A stretch of DNA of 51,300 nt, taken from JAUVKA01 sp964465145. GTDB taxonomy: Bacteria > Bacteroidota > Bacteroidia > Bacteroidales > UBA12481. Under the pieces are notes generated by a model. The model searched no databases. It was given only the letters and a program-made list of their open reading frames with translations, and was not told the DNA's origin. Below are positions 17,896 through 27,082 of the stretch, one piece after another. A program made the position numbers and the translations under genes. Location: assembly GCA_964465145.1 (NCBI GenBank), contig CAYXJR010000026.1:1-51300 (forward strand), in the 5' to 3' direction. The first letter of the stretch is position 1; the number at the start of each line of letters is the position of its first letter.

Positions 17896-19269
17896 TTGGA
17901 AAAAGCTGGACTGACATATGATATAGCAGTTGAGGGAGGGAGCTTCCTGACGATGGATCCTGAAAATCCTGTTATTCAGGATGGAATTCTCTTGGCCAGA
18001 GCCGGGAAAATTGAGTTTATTGGATCACCTAAAGATTCCCCGGATTACCAGGCAAAGAAGACCATTTTTGCAGGCAGCAGATACATTCTGCCTCCCTTCT
18101 TTAATCAACACACTCATCTAAGCCTGTCGTTATATAGGGGACTGGGAACAGATTTACGTCTGCACGACTGGTTGCAACGAGTAATATGGCCTTTGGAAAA
18201 GGCTTATTGCAATCCTGAAAATGTTTACCTGGGAGCACTGCTGTCTCTGGTGGAGATGATCAAAAACGGAACCGGTACCCTGGCCGATATGGATTTCCAC
18301 TCTTTAGCCATTGGTAAGGCCGTTTCAGAATCCGGACTAAGGGCGTTTTTAGGTGAAGGCTTATTTGACGAAGCTACTCCATCAGCAAAAACTCCCAGTG
18401 ATACTTTTGAATATTCTGCCAATTTGATCAGTAGATACGCTGACGACGAGTTGATTTCAGTTTACCTTACTCCTCATGCCCCATTCAGTTGTTCACCCGA
18501 ACTGTATGAAAAAACCGGAGAAAAAGCAAGAAAATGGAATATCCCTGTTTGCAGCCACGTGAGTGAAACACAGCAGGAAGTGGAAAACATAAGGACAAAA
18601 TACGGTATCAGTCCTGTGGAACTTCTTGAGCGAACAGGGGTTTTGGATGATCATTTTATTGCAGTACATGGTATACATTTAAACGAAAAGGATATTGAAA
18701 TCCTGGTCAGGAAAAAGGTATCCGTTATTCATAACCCTCACAGCAATATGGTTTTGGGCTCTGGCGTTTGCCCGGTGCCCCAATTAATCTCTTGTGGCGT
18801 GAAAGTTGGCCTGGGTACAGATAGTGCTGCCAGCAACAATCATTTAAGCATGCTAAGGGAATTACAAACAGCCTGTCGTATTCATAAAGGGTATAATCAT
18901 GATCCAGAAATTCTTCTGTCTCGAAAGTTATTGGAAATGGCCACCCTATCAGGCCATGAGATATACAGGATGAAATTTTCAGGCAAGTTAAAACAAGGTT
19001 TTAAAGCAGATTTTCAGATTATTGATCTTAGTTCTATCCATAACCAACCTGTGATCGATCCAGTTATTTCCCTGGTAAACAGTATGCATAATCGTGATAT
19101 TATGACACTTGTTGTAAATGGGCAACTTATCATGGAGGACAGGGAGGTACTAACATTGGATGAAAAACTTATAATAAAAGAAGCCATGAAATTTGGCAAG
19201 AAAGTATTGTATTCGTTTCCAGGTTTTTTGTCTGGGGCTAATAAGGTTGAAGAAGGGGGTAATTTATGA
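17896..19269 (+). CDS. Amidohydrolase, MtaD/SsnA-like (paralogue 1)
   Basis: A metal-dependent hydrolase of 457 residues in the S-adenosylhomocysteine/methylthioadenosine deaminase group, cytosolic. Metal-site segments: NQHTHLSLS (HxH), TPHAPFSCS, SHVSETQQE, HGIHL and GLGTDSAASNN (aspartate). The start is TTG 17896, directly after the amidase stop; no nearby ATG gives the conserved N-terminus. It overlaps the next gene by 4 bp (ATGA). Its substrate may be an N-heterocyclic base or nucleoside; the pairing with a second copy and an amidase suggests a catabolic set, which is an inference. Confidence 0.8.
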   Translation: MEKAGLTYDIAVEGGSFLTMDPENPVIQDGILLARAGKIEFIGSPKDSPDYQAKKTIFAGSRYILPPFFNQHTHLSLSLYRGLGTDLRLHDWLQRVIWPLEKAYCNPENVYLGALLSLVEMIKNGTGTLADMDFHSLAIGKAVSESGLRAFLGEGLFDEATPSAKTPSDTFEYSANLISRYADDELISVYLTPHAPFSCSPELYEKTGEKARKWNIPVCSHVSETQQEVENIRTKYGISPVELLERTGVLDDHFIAVHGIHLNEKDIEILVRKKVSVIHNPHSNMVLGSGVCPVPQLISCGVKVGLGTDSAASNNHLSMLRELQTACRIHKGYNHDPEILLSRKLLEMATLSGHEIYRMKFSGKLKQGFKADFQIIDLSSIHNQPVIDPVISLVNSMHNRDIMTLVVNGQLIMEDREVLTLDEKLIIKEAMKFGKKVLYSFPGFLSGANKVEEGGNL

Positions 19270-20606
19270 TAAAAGCTTCTGATAATAAGCAGTTTAAATA
19301 TGACCTGGCCATTCGGAATGGATTAGTTCTTACGCTTGATAAGGATTGGACAGAATTTCAAAAAGGGCTGATACTTATCAGAGGAAACCATCTGGCATAT
19401 GTTGGAAATGAGAATGATCATCCAGGGTATTTTGCATCCAGGCTCATTGACGCAGATGGAGGTATCGTCATGCCCGCCTTCTTTAATGGCCATACCCATT
19501 CCGCCATGTCGATGTTCAGAGGCATGGGTAATGATCTTCCCTTAGAAAGCTGGCTTAATGATCATATCTGGCCATCAGAAGCCCGTTTTGTTACACCTGA
19601 AAATGTTTACCTGGGTTCTATGGTTTCAGCCATTGAAATGATCAGGTGTGGAACCGGGATATTTGTCGACATGTATTTTTTCCAGGAGGATACGGTACGT
19701 GCCTGTGAGGAACTCGGGATAAGGGTTGTTGTTGGAGAGGGGATACTGGATACCCCTACCCCCAATAAAAAAACGCCGTCTGATGGATTACTATACACCA
19801 AACACCTCTATAATATATATAAGGATCATCCCTTGGTGAACATGTCTATTCCCGCCCATGCACCCTATACCTGCTCCCCGGATGTATTAAAAGCCATAGG
19901 AGATCTATCGCGGGAGCTAAATATTCCTGCCACCATACATCTCGCTGAAACTACCAGTGAAGATATTGAGATGAAAAAAAAGTATGGTAAATCATCTAGC
20001 CGGCACCTGGCTGATTTGGGGTTTTTCCAGGGTCGTTCCGTAGCTTACCATTGTAATCATTTATCAAAAGAGGATATTCATCTTTTGAATGAATTTAATG
20101 TTGGCGTTGTCACCAATCCTAACAGCAATATGAAATTAGGAGCAGGTGTGTGTCCCGTTCCAGAGCTTTATAACAGCGGCCTTATTATAGGTATTGGCAC
20201 AGATGGTGCGGCCAGCAATAACAATCAATGTATGATACTGGATATGCAGTTATCGGCAAGGCTCCATAAAATGACACACCATGATCCTACCGTCATTACA
20301 GCCAGGCAGGCCATCAGAATGGCTACTTTAAATAACGCCATTATCTATGGTCTGGATGATAGTATAGGGACACTAGAGACCGGAAAATTGGCAGATCTGA
20401 TGATCATCAATACCGATCAGGCCCATTGGCAACCCCTATACGATCCATACTCGCAAATCGTATACTCAATGCAGCCAGGGGATGTGTCGGGTACCATGGT
20501 TAATGGGAAAATGATTATGGAGAATCAGAAGATTCTTACGGTTGATGAAGACTATTTCATTAATAAAATAGCACAACTAGGTAAAATGATACATGAAAGG
20601 GGGTAA
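19266..20606 (+). CDS. Amidohydrolase, MtaD/SsnA-like (paralogue 2)
   Basis: The second of two tandem paralogues, 446 residues. It has FNGHTHSAMSMFRGMGNDLP, the hallmark opening of the MtaD group, then AHAPYTCSP, IHLAETTSED, YHCNHLS and GIGTDGAASNNN. The first copy has diverged at the same site (LSLSLYRGLGTDL), so substrates probably differ. It overlaps the first copy by 4 bp and is convergent with pyk (1-bp gap between stop codons), so it ends the operon. The closest known activities are deamination of 5'-methylthioadenosine, S-adenosylhomocysteine or adenosine. Confidence 0.82.
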   Translation: MIKASDNKQFKYDLAIRNGLVLTLDKDWTEFQKGLILIRGNHLAYVGNENDHPGYFASRLIDADGGIVMPAFFNGHTHSAMSMFRGMGNDLPLESWLNDHIWPSEARFVTPENVYLGSMVSAIEMIRCGTGIFVDMYFFQEDTVRACEELGIRVVVGEGILDTPTPNKKTPSDGLLYTKHLYNIYKDHPLVNMSIPAHAPYTCSPDVLKAIGDLSRELNIPATIHLAETTSEDIEMKKKYGKSSSRHLADLGFFQGRSVAYHCNHLSKEDIHLLNEFNVGVVTNPNSNMKLGAGVCPVPELYNSGLIIGIGTDGAASNNNQCMILDMQLSARLHKMTHHDPTVITARQAIRMATLNNAIIYGLDDSIGTLETGKLADLMIINTDQAHWQPLYDPYSQIVYSMQPGDVSGTMVNGKMIMENQKILTVDEDYFINKIAQLGKMIHERG

Positions 20607-20607
20607 A

Positions 20608-22014
20608 CTAGTGATTTATTAGATCTCTGATAAGGCTAATCTCCAGAAAAGAAGCACCACGCCTGGGGCCGTAACTTCCGCCTACCAGAAGGACTCTATC
20701 ATCCATTTCAATCCCATCTATTACCGACAAATGCTTTACAATCGACCGCTTAAAGGCATCTGTTTGCTTACGAGGCTCCATAAAAAAGGCGGTTACTCCG
20801 TACGACAAAGAGAGTTCCCTCACTACCCGATTGGCATAACATGCAGCATAGACAGGACTATTATTCCTGAAAGCAGCCAGATATCTGGCTGTGCGGCCTG
20901 TCAGAGTGTCGACAATTACTGCCTTGATATCTAGATCATTGGATGCTTCTACGGCCGCATTGGCCAGGAAGGCGGCTATCTCATTATCTATTGAAGAGAT
21001 CCTGATATCCGTATAGGGCCTTGAGGCTTCAACCTCCATAGCCACCTTGGTCATTATCCTAACTGCCTCTACCGGGTACTGACCAAAGGCTGTTTCACCA
21101 CTGAGCATCAGGGCATCTGTTCGTTCATATACAGCACTCGCGACATCAGAAATCTCCGCACGAGTGGGTCTCGGATGCTCAATCATGCTGTGTAACATTT
21201 GTGTGGCAATAATAACCGGCCGCTTCCTTTTGATGCAGGCCATAATCAATTTTTGCTGGACACCTGGAATTTTTTCGGCAGGAATCTCAACACCCAGATC
21301 TCCCCTTGCAACCATCACCCCATAAACATGGTCAAGAATTTCTTCACTATTATCTATCCCTTCCTGGCTTTCAATCTTGGCGATTATTTTAATTTTTGAT
21401 TGATGAAGCGCCAGTACTTGTTTGATAGCCAATACATCTTCTTTATTTCTGACAAATGAGTGTGCAATAAATTCTATGTCTTCTTCGATGGCAAACTGAA
21501 TATACTTCTTATCTTTCTCATTCAGAGCTGGCAAATTGATGGAAACACCTGGTACATTAACACTTTTACGGCTTTTCAATACACCGTCATTTTGGGCCCG
21601 GCAAATCAATTCGTTTTCCTTCTTTTCAATAACAATTAAAGCCAGATCCCCATCATCAATCAGAATCCTATCATTCAGGGATAAATCTGAGGCAAAACCA
21701 GGATAATTTACATGTATCAAACCTGGAATAGTTGGCCGGTCAGGATCTCCTTTTACAGTAATGATATCACCGGTTTCGATTCTGATGGGATCTCTGGCAA
21801 CTGTAGTGCGAATTTCAGGCCCCTTGGTGTCAATCAATACACCAATTTTATCTGAAACCTGACGGACATTGTTGATCACAATTTTGGATCCCTCGATGGA
21901 TTGATGAGCTGTATTAATACGAACCACATTCATTCCAGCATTGTACAACTCACGAATAAAATCCACGTCACAATGCTGGTCAGAAATGGTAGCTACAATT
22001 TTTGTATGTTTCAT
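20608..22014 (-). CDS. pyk: Pyruvate kinase
   Basis: It converts phosphoenolpyruvate and ADP to pyruvate and ATP in glycolysis. The 468 residues start at ATG 22014 (MKHTKIVATISD); the open frame upstream overlaps the aroQ end and is not conserved. Signature parts are IKIIAKIESQEGIDN (catalytic lysine), ARGDLGVEIP (metal site) and ATQMLHSMIEHPRPTRAEISD. Some positions are unusual: NTAHQ where most have NFSHG, and SD-QHCD instead of GPAS near the N-terminus, which indicates a divergent branch. The window also encodes PPDK, which can catalyse the reverse flux. Confidence 0.92.
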   Translation of the reverse strand: MKHTKIVATISDQHCDVDFIRELYNAGMNVVRINTAHQSIEGSKIVINNVRQVSDKIGVLIDTKGPEIRTTVARDPIRIETGDIITVKGDPDRPTIPGLIHVNYPGFASDLSLNDRILIDDGDLALIVIEKKENELICRAQNDGVLKSRKSVNVPGVSINLPALNEKDKKYIQFAIEEDIEFIAHSFVRNKEDVLAIKQVLALHQSKIKIIAKIESQEGIDNSEEILDHVYGVMVARGDLGVEIPAEKIPGVQQKLIMACIKRKRPVIIATQMLHSMIEHPRPTRAEISDVASAVYERTDALMLSGETAFGQYPVEAVRIMTKVAMEVEASRPYTDIRISSIDNEIAAFLANAAVEASNDLDIKAVIVDTLTGRTARYLAAFRNNSPVYAACYANRVVRELSLSYGVTAFFMEPRKQTDAFKRSIVKHLSVIDGIEMDDRVLLVGGSYGPRRGASFLEISLIRDLINH

Positions 22015-22039
22015 AAAAGTTTTCTCCCCTGTAGCAATT

Positions 22040-22468
22040 CTACTTCTTTTTAAATACTCTGAGGCTTTCAATTCCAAGCCTATAGGAATCAAGGCCAAAA
22101 CCTATAATACTGCCAATGCAATTTGGGCTGATAAGAGAATTATGGCGATACTCTTCCCTGCTGAGAATATTACTTATATGTACTTCAACAACCGGAATTG
22201 AGATAGCTTTCACTGCATCAGCAATAGCAACAGAGGTGTGTGTGTAGGCAGCTGCATTAAGAACCACTCCTGAATATTTTTTGTCTGCCTCCTGAAGCTT
22301 ATCAATAATCTCCCCTTCCCAGTTCGATTGAAAATATTCAATGGTAAAATCCTGAAACAAATTTTTCAGAATGGGTAAATAACCTTCAAAACTTTTCTCT
22401 CCATAAATAACCACTTCTCTGGATCCCAGCAGATTAAGATTGGGACCATTGATTATGAGTATTTTCAT
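22040..22468 (-). CDS. aroQ: 3-dehydroquinate dehydratase, type II
   Basis: The third step of the shikimate pathway, a dodecameric cytosolic enzyme. The 142 residues match the family length. Motifs in order: INGPNLNLLGSRE, then the catalytic tyrosine in VVIYG, NAAAYTHTSVAIADA (substrate loop), and EVHISNILSREEYRHNS with the conserved histidine, followed by SPNCIGSIIGFG. It lies 25 bp upstream of pyk on the same strand and diverges from xerD. Confidence 0.95.
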   Translation of the reverse strand: MKILIINGPNLNLLGSREVVIYGEKSFEGYLPILKNLFQDFTIEYFQSNWEGEIIDKLQEADKKYSGVVLNAAAYTHTSVAIADAVKAISIPVVEVHISNILSREEYRHNSLISPNCIGSIIGFGLDSYRLGIESLRVFKKK

Positions 22469-22542
22469 CAGTATAAATTTTTATTTTTACAAAAATAACA
22501 AAAGCTGTCAGCAATTACTTATATTAAAACCAATTCAACAGA

Positions 22543-23451
22543 ATGAGCTGGCAGGACAAATACATTCGGGATTACAATATTTTCATCCGACTGGAAAAAT
22601 CATTATCCCACAATTCCCAGGAGGCCTATTTGAGTGATCTCAATAAGTTTTTTCAATTCCTCGCAGCCCGGCATCCAGGTTTGACTCCCGCTGATTGTAG
22701 TTTGGAAGAACTCAGGGGATTTACAATTTGGATATCAGAATTGGGATTAAGCGCCGTGTCTCAGGCAAGAGTAGTCTCAGGGATTCGCAGTTTTTACAAG
22801 TTTCTCAAACTTGAGGGTATTATTGAAAAAAATCCTGCAGCTCTTCTTGAAGCACCCCGAACCGGAAGGAAACTACCGGATATATTAACGGCCCTGGAAA
22901 TTGACCAGATAATTTCCGCTATTGATCTAAGTAGTCCCCAGGGGTTCCGAAATAAGACCATAATTGAGATTTTGTATGGTTGTGGTCTCAGGGTTTCTGA
23001 GCTTTCCGGATTACTCATATCAAACATCAATTTTCAGAATCAATATATACGTATCATTGGGAAGGGAAACAAAGAACGATTGATTCCACTGGGATCGCAT
23101 GCATTGAAGGCGATAAAGAATTATTTATCTCTTTATCGATCAAAAATGACCATTCAGAAGGGTTATGAAGATTATGTAATATTAAATCGTTTTGGTAAAC
23201 AGCTCTCCAGGGTTATGATTTTTAATATAGTAAAAACCTGCGCTATAAATGCGGGCATCAAGAAATCTATCAGTCCGCATACCTTTCGCCATTCTTTTGC
23301 TTCTCACCTTGTGGAGGGAGGTGCTGACTTGCGGGCTGTCCAGGAATTACTGGGCCATGAGTCAATTCTAACCACTGAAATCTACACACATCTCAACCGG
23401 GAATATTTAGTGGATACTATCATGAGGTTCCACCCCCGCTCAAATGCTTAA
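22543..23451 (+). CDS. xerD: Tyrosine recombinase XerD-like (housekeeping)
   Basis: A 302-residue site-specific recombinase that resolves chromosome dimers at dif. The N-terminal SAM-like core-binding domain spans about 1-95. The catalytic domain has all active residues: LYGCGLRVSELSGL (Arg), HTFRHSFASHLVEGG (HxxR), LLGHESILTTEIYTH (His and nucleophile Tyr). The full length, lack of mobile neighbours and position between core genes indicate the housekeeping enzyme rather than an element integrase. XerC and XerD cannot be told apart with certainty from sequence alone. Confidence 0.88.
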   Translation: MSWQDKYIRDYNIFIRLEKSLSHNSQEAYLSDLNKFFQFLAARHPGLTPADCSLEELRGFTIWISELGLSAVSQARVVSGIRSFYKFLKLEGIIEKNPAALLEAPRTGRKLPDILTALEIDQIISAIDLSSPQGFRNKTIIEILYGCGLRVSELSGLLISNINFQNQYIRIIGKGNKERLIPLGSHALKAIKNYLSLYRSKMTIQKGYEDYVILNRFGKQLSRVMIFNIVKTCAINAGIKKSISPHTFRHSFASHLVEGGADLRAVQELLGHESILTTEIYTHLNREYLVDTIMRFHPRSNA

Positions 23452-23578
23452 ATAAACTCCGTAAAGTACTGATAGTCAGCCAATTTAATTAATTAGCATT
23501 TTAAACTTTTTTACCCTAATTTCGCATTTCTTAAATGAAGTTCATAACACATTAATTCTAACATTTAAAAATACCATT

Positions 23579-26305
23579 ATGTCTAAGGTCAAACGTGTTT
23601 ATACTTTCGGTGATAAAGAAGCTGAAGGTCGCACTGACATGAAAAACCTCTTAGGAGGAAAAGGAGCCAATCTGGCTGAAATGAATTTAATTGGAGTACC
23701 TGTTCCTCCTGGTTTCACTATTACTACTGAGGTGTGTGCCGAATACAACAAATTGGGTAAAGATCAGGTTGTTGAATTACTAAAAGAAGAAGTGGAAGCT
23801 GGTGTTCACAAGGTAGAAGGTATTATGGGAACCAGCTTTGGAAGCAGTGAGAATCCTTGTCTTCTTTCGGTTCGTTCCGGTGCCCGCGTTTCCATGCCGG
23901 GAATGATGGACACAGTCCTTAACTTGGGTCTCAACGATAATGCCGTTGCTGGCTTGATCAAGCGTACAGGTAATGAGCGTTTTGCATGGGATTCATACCG
24001 TCGTTTTGTTCAGATGTATGGAGATGTGGTAATGGGGCTCAAGCCTGAGTCCAAAGAAGACATTGATCCTTTTGAGGCTATAATTGAAGATATTAAAGAA
24101 ACAAAGGGGGTTGAAAACGATACTGAATTAGCAGTAGATGATCTTAAGGAAATAGTTTCCAGGTTTAAGGCTGCTGTGAAGGAACAAACGGGAAATGATT
24201 TCCCCACTGATCCATGGGAGCAATTATGGGGAGCTGTTATGGCGGTATTTAATAGCTGGAATACTGAACGCGCCATTTATTACCGTCAATTGAACCGCAT
24301 CCCTGAAGAATGGGGAACAGCGGTAAATGTTCAAGCTATGGTTTATGGTAATATGGGTCAGAATTCCGGTACTGGTGTAGCTTTTACAAGAGATGCAGGA
24401 ACAGGAGAGGACATTTTCAACGGGGAATATCTTATTGATGCCCAGGGAGAGGATGTTGTTGCAGGTGTTCGTACACCTCAACAGATCACCATTGAGGGAT
24501 CCAAACGATGGGCTATCCTTGCCGGCGTCACCGAAGAGGATAGGGCAAAGAACTTCCCATCACTCGAGGAGGCCTTGCCTCTTGTATATGCCGATCTGAA
24601 TACCATTCAACAAAAGCTGGAGGATCATTACAGCGACATGCAGGATCTCGAATTTACAATTCAGGACGGAAAACTCTGGTTGCTTCAAACACGCAATGGG
24701 AAACGTACCGGTGCTGCCATGGTTAAGATCTCCATGGATATGATGCGCGATGGATCACTGGATGAAAAAACAGCTTTGTTGAGAAATGAGCCAAACAAAC
24801 TGGATGAATTGTTACACCCTGTTTTTGACTTAGATGCTCTCGCCGAAGCCACTCTGGTTGGCAAAGGACTTCCTGCTTCCCCAGGTGCAGCAACCGGACA
24901 AATTGTTTTTCATGCCGACGATGCTGAAGTTTGGGCTAATGATGGAAAAGAAGTTATTCTTGTCCGCATTGAAACCTCACCTGAAGACCTAAAGGGAATG
25001 AATGTTGCCAACGGTATCCTTACCGCCCGTGGAGGGATGACTTCACACGCTGCTGTAGTAGCCCGGGGAATGGGCAAATGTTGTGTTTCCGGAGCTGGTG
25101 CCTTGAAAATTAATTATAGAGATAGAACACTGGTAACAGGTGGAAAATCTTACAAAGAAGGCGACTGGATTTCCCTGAACGGAACTACAGGGAATGTATA
25201 TGATGGGAAGATTAAAACAATTGATCCTGAGTTGAGTGGAGACTTTGGTAAGCTGATGGATCTGGCAGATAAGTTTGCTACAATGAAAGTCAGAACTAAT
25301 GCAGATACCCCACATGATTCCAAGGTGGCGCGTAATTTCGGAGCTATCGGTATTGGTCTTTGCCGTACCGAGCATATGTTCTTCGAAGGCGACCGTATTA
25401 TTGCCGTCCGCGAAATGATTCTGGCTGATGATGAAGCAGGCCGGAGAGCTGCCCTGGACAAGTTATTACCTATCCAAAGGGAAGATTTCGAAGGTATTTT
25501 TGAAGCCATGCACGACCTTCCTGTTACCGTTAGATTATTAGATCCCCCTTTACATGAGTTTGTTCCTCATGAGGAGGAAAACCAACAGGAAATGGCTGAT
25601 CAAATGGGAATCACTCTTCAACAAGTGAAGGACAAGGTAGAATCACTGCATGAGTTCAATCCTATGCTGGGCCACCGCGGATGCCGCCTGGGTAATACCT
25701 ATCCTGAAATTACAGAAATGCAGGCAAGAGCCATAATTGAAGCTGCCCTGAATCTTAAGAAGAAAGGTATTAATGCACTTCCTGAAATAATGGTACCATT
25801 AACAGGTACATATGGTGAGATGAAAATGCAGGAGGATATTGTCAGAGGTACAATTGCAAAGGTATTTAAAGAACGTGGAGAAAAAATAGACTACCTGGTT
25901 GGAACAATGATTGAGATTCCCCGTGCCGCACTTGTTGCGGATAAGATTGCCGAATCTGCTGAATTCTTTTCATTTGGAACGAATGACCTTACTCAAATGG
26001 CTTTCGGTTATTCGCGTGATGATGCTGGTAAATTTCTGCCTATCTACATTGAAAAAGGATTGCTCAAGGATGATCCTTTCCAGGTTCTGGACCAGGAAGG
26101 TGTTGGGCAGCTTGTACGTATGGCAACTGAAAGAGGCCGTAGCACAAGGCCTAACCTTAAGGTTGGGATTTGCGGTGAACACGGTGGAGAGCCAAGTTCA
26201 GTTGAGTTTTGCCACAGGGTTGGCATGAACTACGTAAGCTGCTCACCATACAGAGTACCTATTGCACGATTAGCAGCAGCTCAGGCAGCTGCTAAAGGCC
26301 TGTAA
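23579..26305 (+). CDS. ppdK: Pyruvate, phosphate dikinase
   Basis: It interconverts pyruvate, ATP and phosphate with phosphoenolpyruvate, AMP and pyrophosphate, and is common in anaerobic Bacteroidota. The 908 residues are full length: an N-terminal ATP-grasp domain (LLGGKGANLAEM, SVRSGARVSMPGMMDTVLNL), the phosphohistidine domain with H490 (GGMTSHAAVVARGMG), and the C-terminal PEP-binding barrel (IGIGLCRTEHMF, GTNDLTQM, and the catalytic cysteine region NYVSCSPYRVPIARL). A terminator-like hairpin follows. It is a single-gene unit. Confidence 0.96.
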   Translation: MSKVKRVYTFGDKEAEGRTDMKNLLGGKGANLAEMNLIGVPVPPGFTITTEVCAEYNKLGKDQVVELLKEEVEAGVHKVEGIMGTSFGSSENPCLLSVRSGARVSMPGMMDTVLNLGLNDNAVAGLIKRTGNERFAWDSYRRFVQMYGDVVMGLKPESKEDIDPFEAIIEDIKETKGVENDTELAVDDLKEIVSRFKAAVKEQTGNDFPTDPWEQLWGAVMAVFNSWNTERAIYYRQLNRIPEEWGTAVNVQAMVYGNMGQNSGTGVAFTRDAGTGEDIFNGEYLIDAQGEDVVAGVRTPQQITIEGSKRWAILAGVTEEDRAKNFPSLEEALPLVYADLNTIQQKLEDHYSDMQDLEFTIQDGKLWLLQTRNGKRTGAAMVKISMDMMRDGSLDEKTALLRNEPNKLDELLHPVFDLDALAEATLVGKGLPASPGAATGQIVFHADDAEVWANDGKEVILVRIETSPEDLKGMNVANGILTARGGMTSHAAVVARGMGKCCVSGAGALKINYRDRTLVTGGKSYKEGDWISLNGTTGNVYDGKIKTIDPELSGDFGKLMDLADKFATMKVRTNADTPHDSKVARNFGAIGIGLCRTEHMFFEGDRIIAVREMILADDEAGRRAALDKLLPIQREDFEGIFEAMHDLPVTVRLLDPPLHEFVPHEEENQQEMADQMGITLQQVKDKVESLHEFNPMLGHRGCRLGNTYPEITEMQARAIIEAALNLKKKGINALPEIMVPLTGTYGEMKMQEDIVRGTIAKVFKERGEKIDYLVGTMIEIPRAALVADKIAESAEFFSFGTNDLTQMAFGYSRDDAGKFLPIYIEKGLLKDDPFQVLDQEGVGQLVRMATERGRSTRPNLKVGICGEHGGEPSSVEFCHRVGMNYVSCSPYRVPIARLAAAQAAAKGL

Positions 26306-26326
26306 TTCATTATTTAACATAATAGG

Positions 26327-26356
26327 AAATGACTGCCTTGAAAGGTGGTCATTTTT
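26327..26356 (+). terminator. Rho-independent terminator after ppdK
   Basis: A stem aaatgactgcc / ggtggtcattt (two internal mismatches) around the loop ttgaaa is followed by a T run, 22 bp after the ppdK stop. Confidence 0.6.
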
Positions 26357-26404
26357 TATTTTCGTATCTTTTGCTTTACATTTGTTAAAATATTAATCTG
26401 GCAA

Positions 26405-27040
26405 ATGAATTTAATTCTTGCAATTTCACTGTTCATTCTGGCCTACCTTTTAGGATCAATACCTTCGGCTGTATGGATAGGAAAAATCTTCTACAAAATT
26501 GATGTCAGAGATCATGGAAGTGGAAATGCCGGCTTCACGAATGCACTTCGCGTATTGGGGCTTAAGGCTGGAATACCGGTGCTGTTAATAGATATTGCCA
26601 AAGGATTCCTGGCTGTTCATATTTTCACCCTCTTCCCCCAGGAATATGTAAACGATTTCAACAGGCAGCTATTTCCCATTATTTTTGGACTTTTTGCACT
26701 TACCGGTCATATATTTCCTGTCCTTGCCCAGTTCAGGGGAGGTAAAGGAGTTGCGACAGGTGCGGGATTGCTGCTTGGGCTATTCCCACTTGGAGCAGCC
26801 TTTACATTAGCTGTTTTTCTTCTGATACTTTTCTCAAGCAGGTATGTAAGCCTTGGATCAATTATTGCAAGCCTTAGCTTTCCAATTTGGGTATTGATAT
26901 GGTATCCCGGCCAAAATATTTCCCTGCTGGTATTTTCTTTCCTGCTTACCTGTGTTATCCTGTTCACGCACAGGAATAATATCAGGCGCCTGATAAACGG
27001 GAAAGAGAATAAGATATATTTCAGAAAGAAGACCCGGTGA
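26405..27040 (+). CDS. plsY: Acyl-phosphate:glycerol-3-phosphate acyltransferase
   Basis: An inner-membrane enzyme that makes lysophosphatidic acid, the first step of phospholipid synthesis. The 211 residues have about five membrane helices. Motif 1 is AYLLGSIPSAVWIGK with HGSGNAGFTNALRVLG (usually GSGNxGxTN); motif 2 is FRGGKGVATGAG. I chose ATG 26405 rather than 26345: the extra 20 residues are not conserved and a -7-like tacatttg lies at 26377-26384, between the two starts. Confidence 0.92.
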   Translation: MNLILAISLFILAYLLGSIPSAVWIGKIFYKIDVRDHGSGNAGFTNALRVLGLKAGIPVLLIDIAKGFLAVHIFTLFPQEYVNDFNRQLFPIIFGLFALTGHIFPVLAQFRGGKGVATGAGLLLGLFPLGAAFTLAVFLLILFSSRYVSLGSIIASLSFPIWVLIWYPGQNISLLVFSFLLTCVILFTHRNNIRRLINGKENKIYFRKKTR

Positions 27041-27048
27041 CCCGAAGA

Positions 27049-27077
27049 ATCGTAACCCTTCGTAACCTTACGTAACC
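27049..27077. repeat. Short repeat cgtaacc with 10-bp spacing
   Basis: Three units of cgtaacc (27050-27076) at 10-bp spacing fill the gap between convergent plsY and cinA. Unlike the other tracts, the period here is 10 rather than 7. Confidence 0.45.
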
Positions 27078-27082
27078 TTTTT

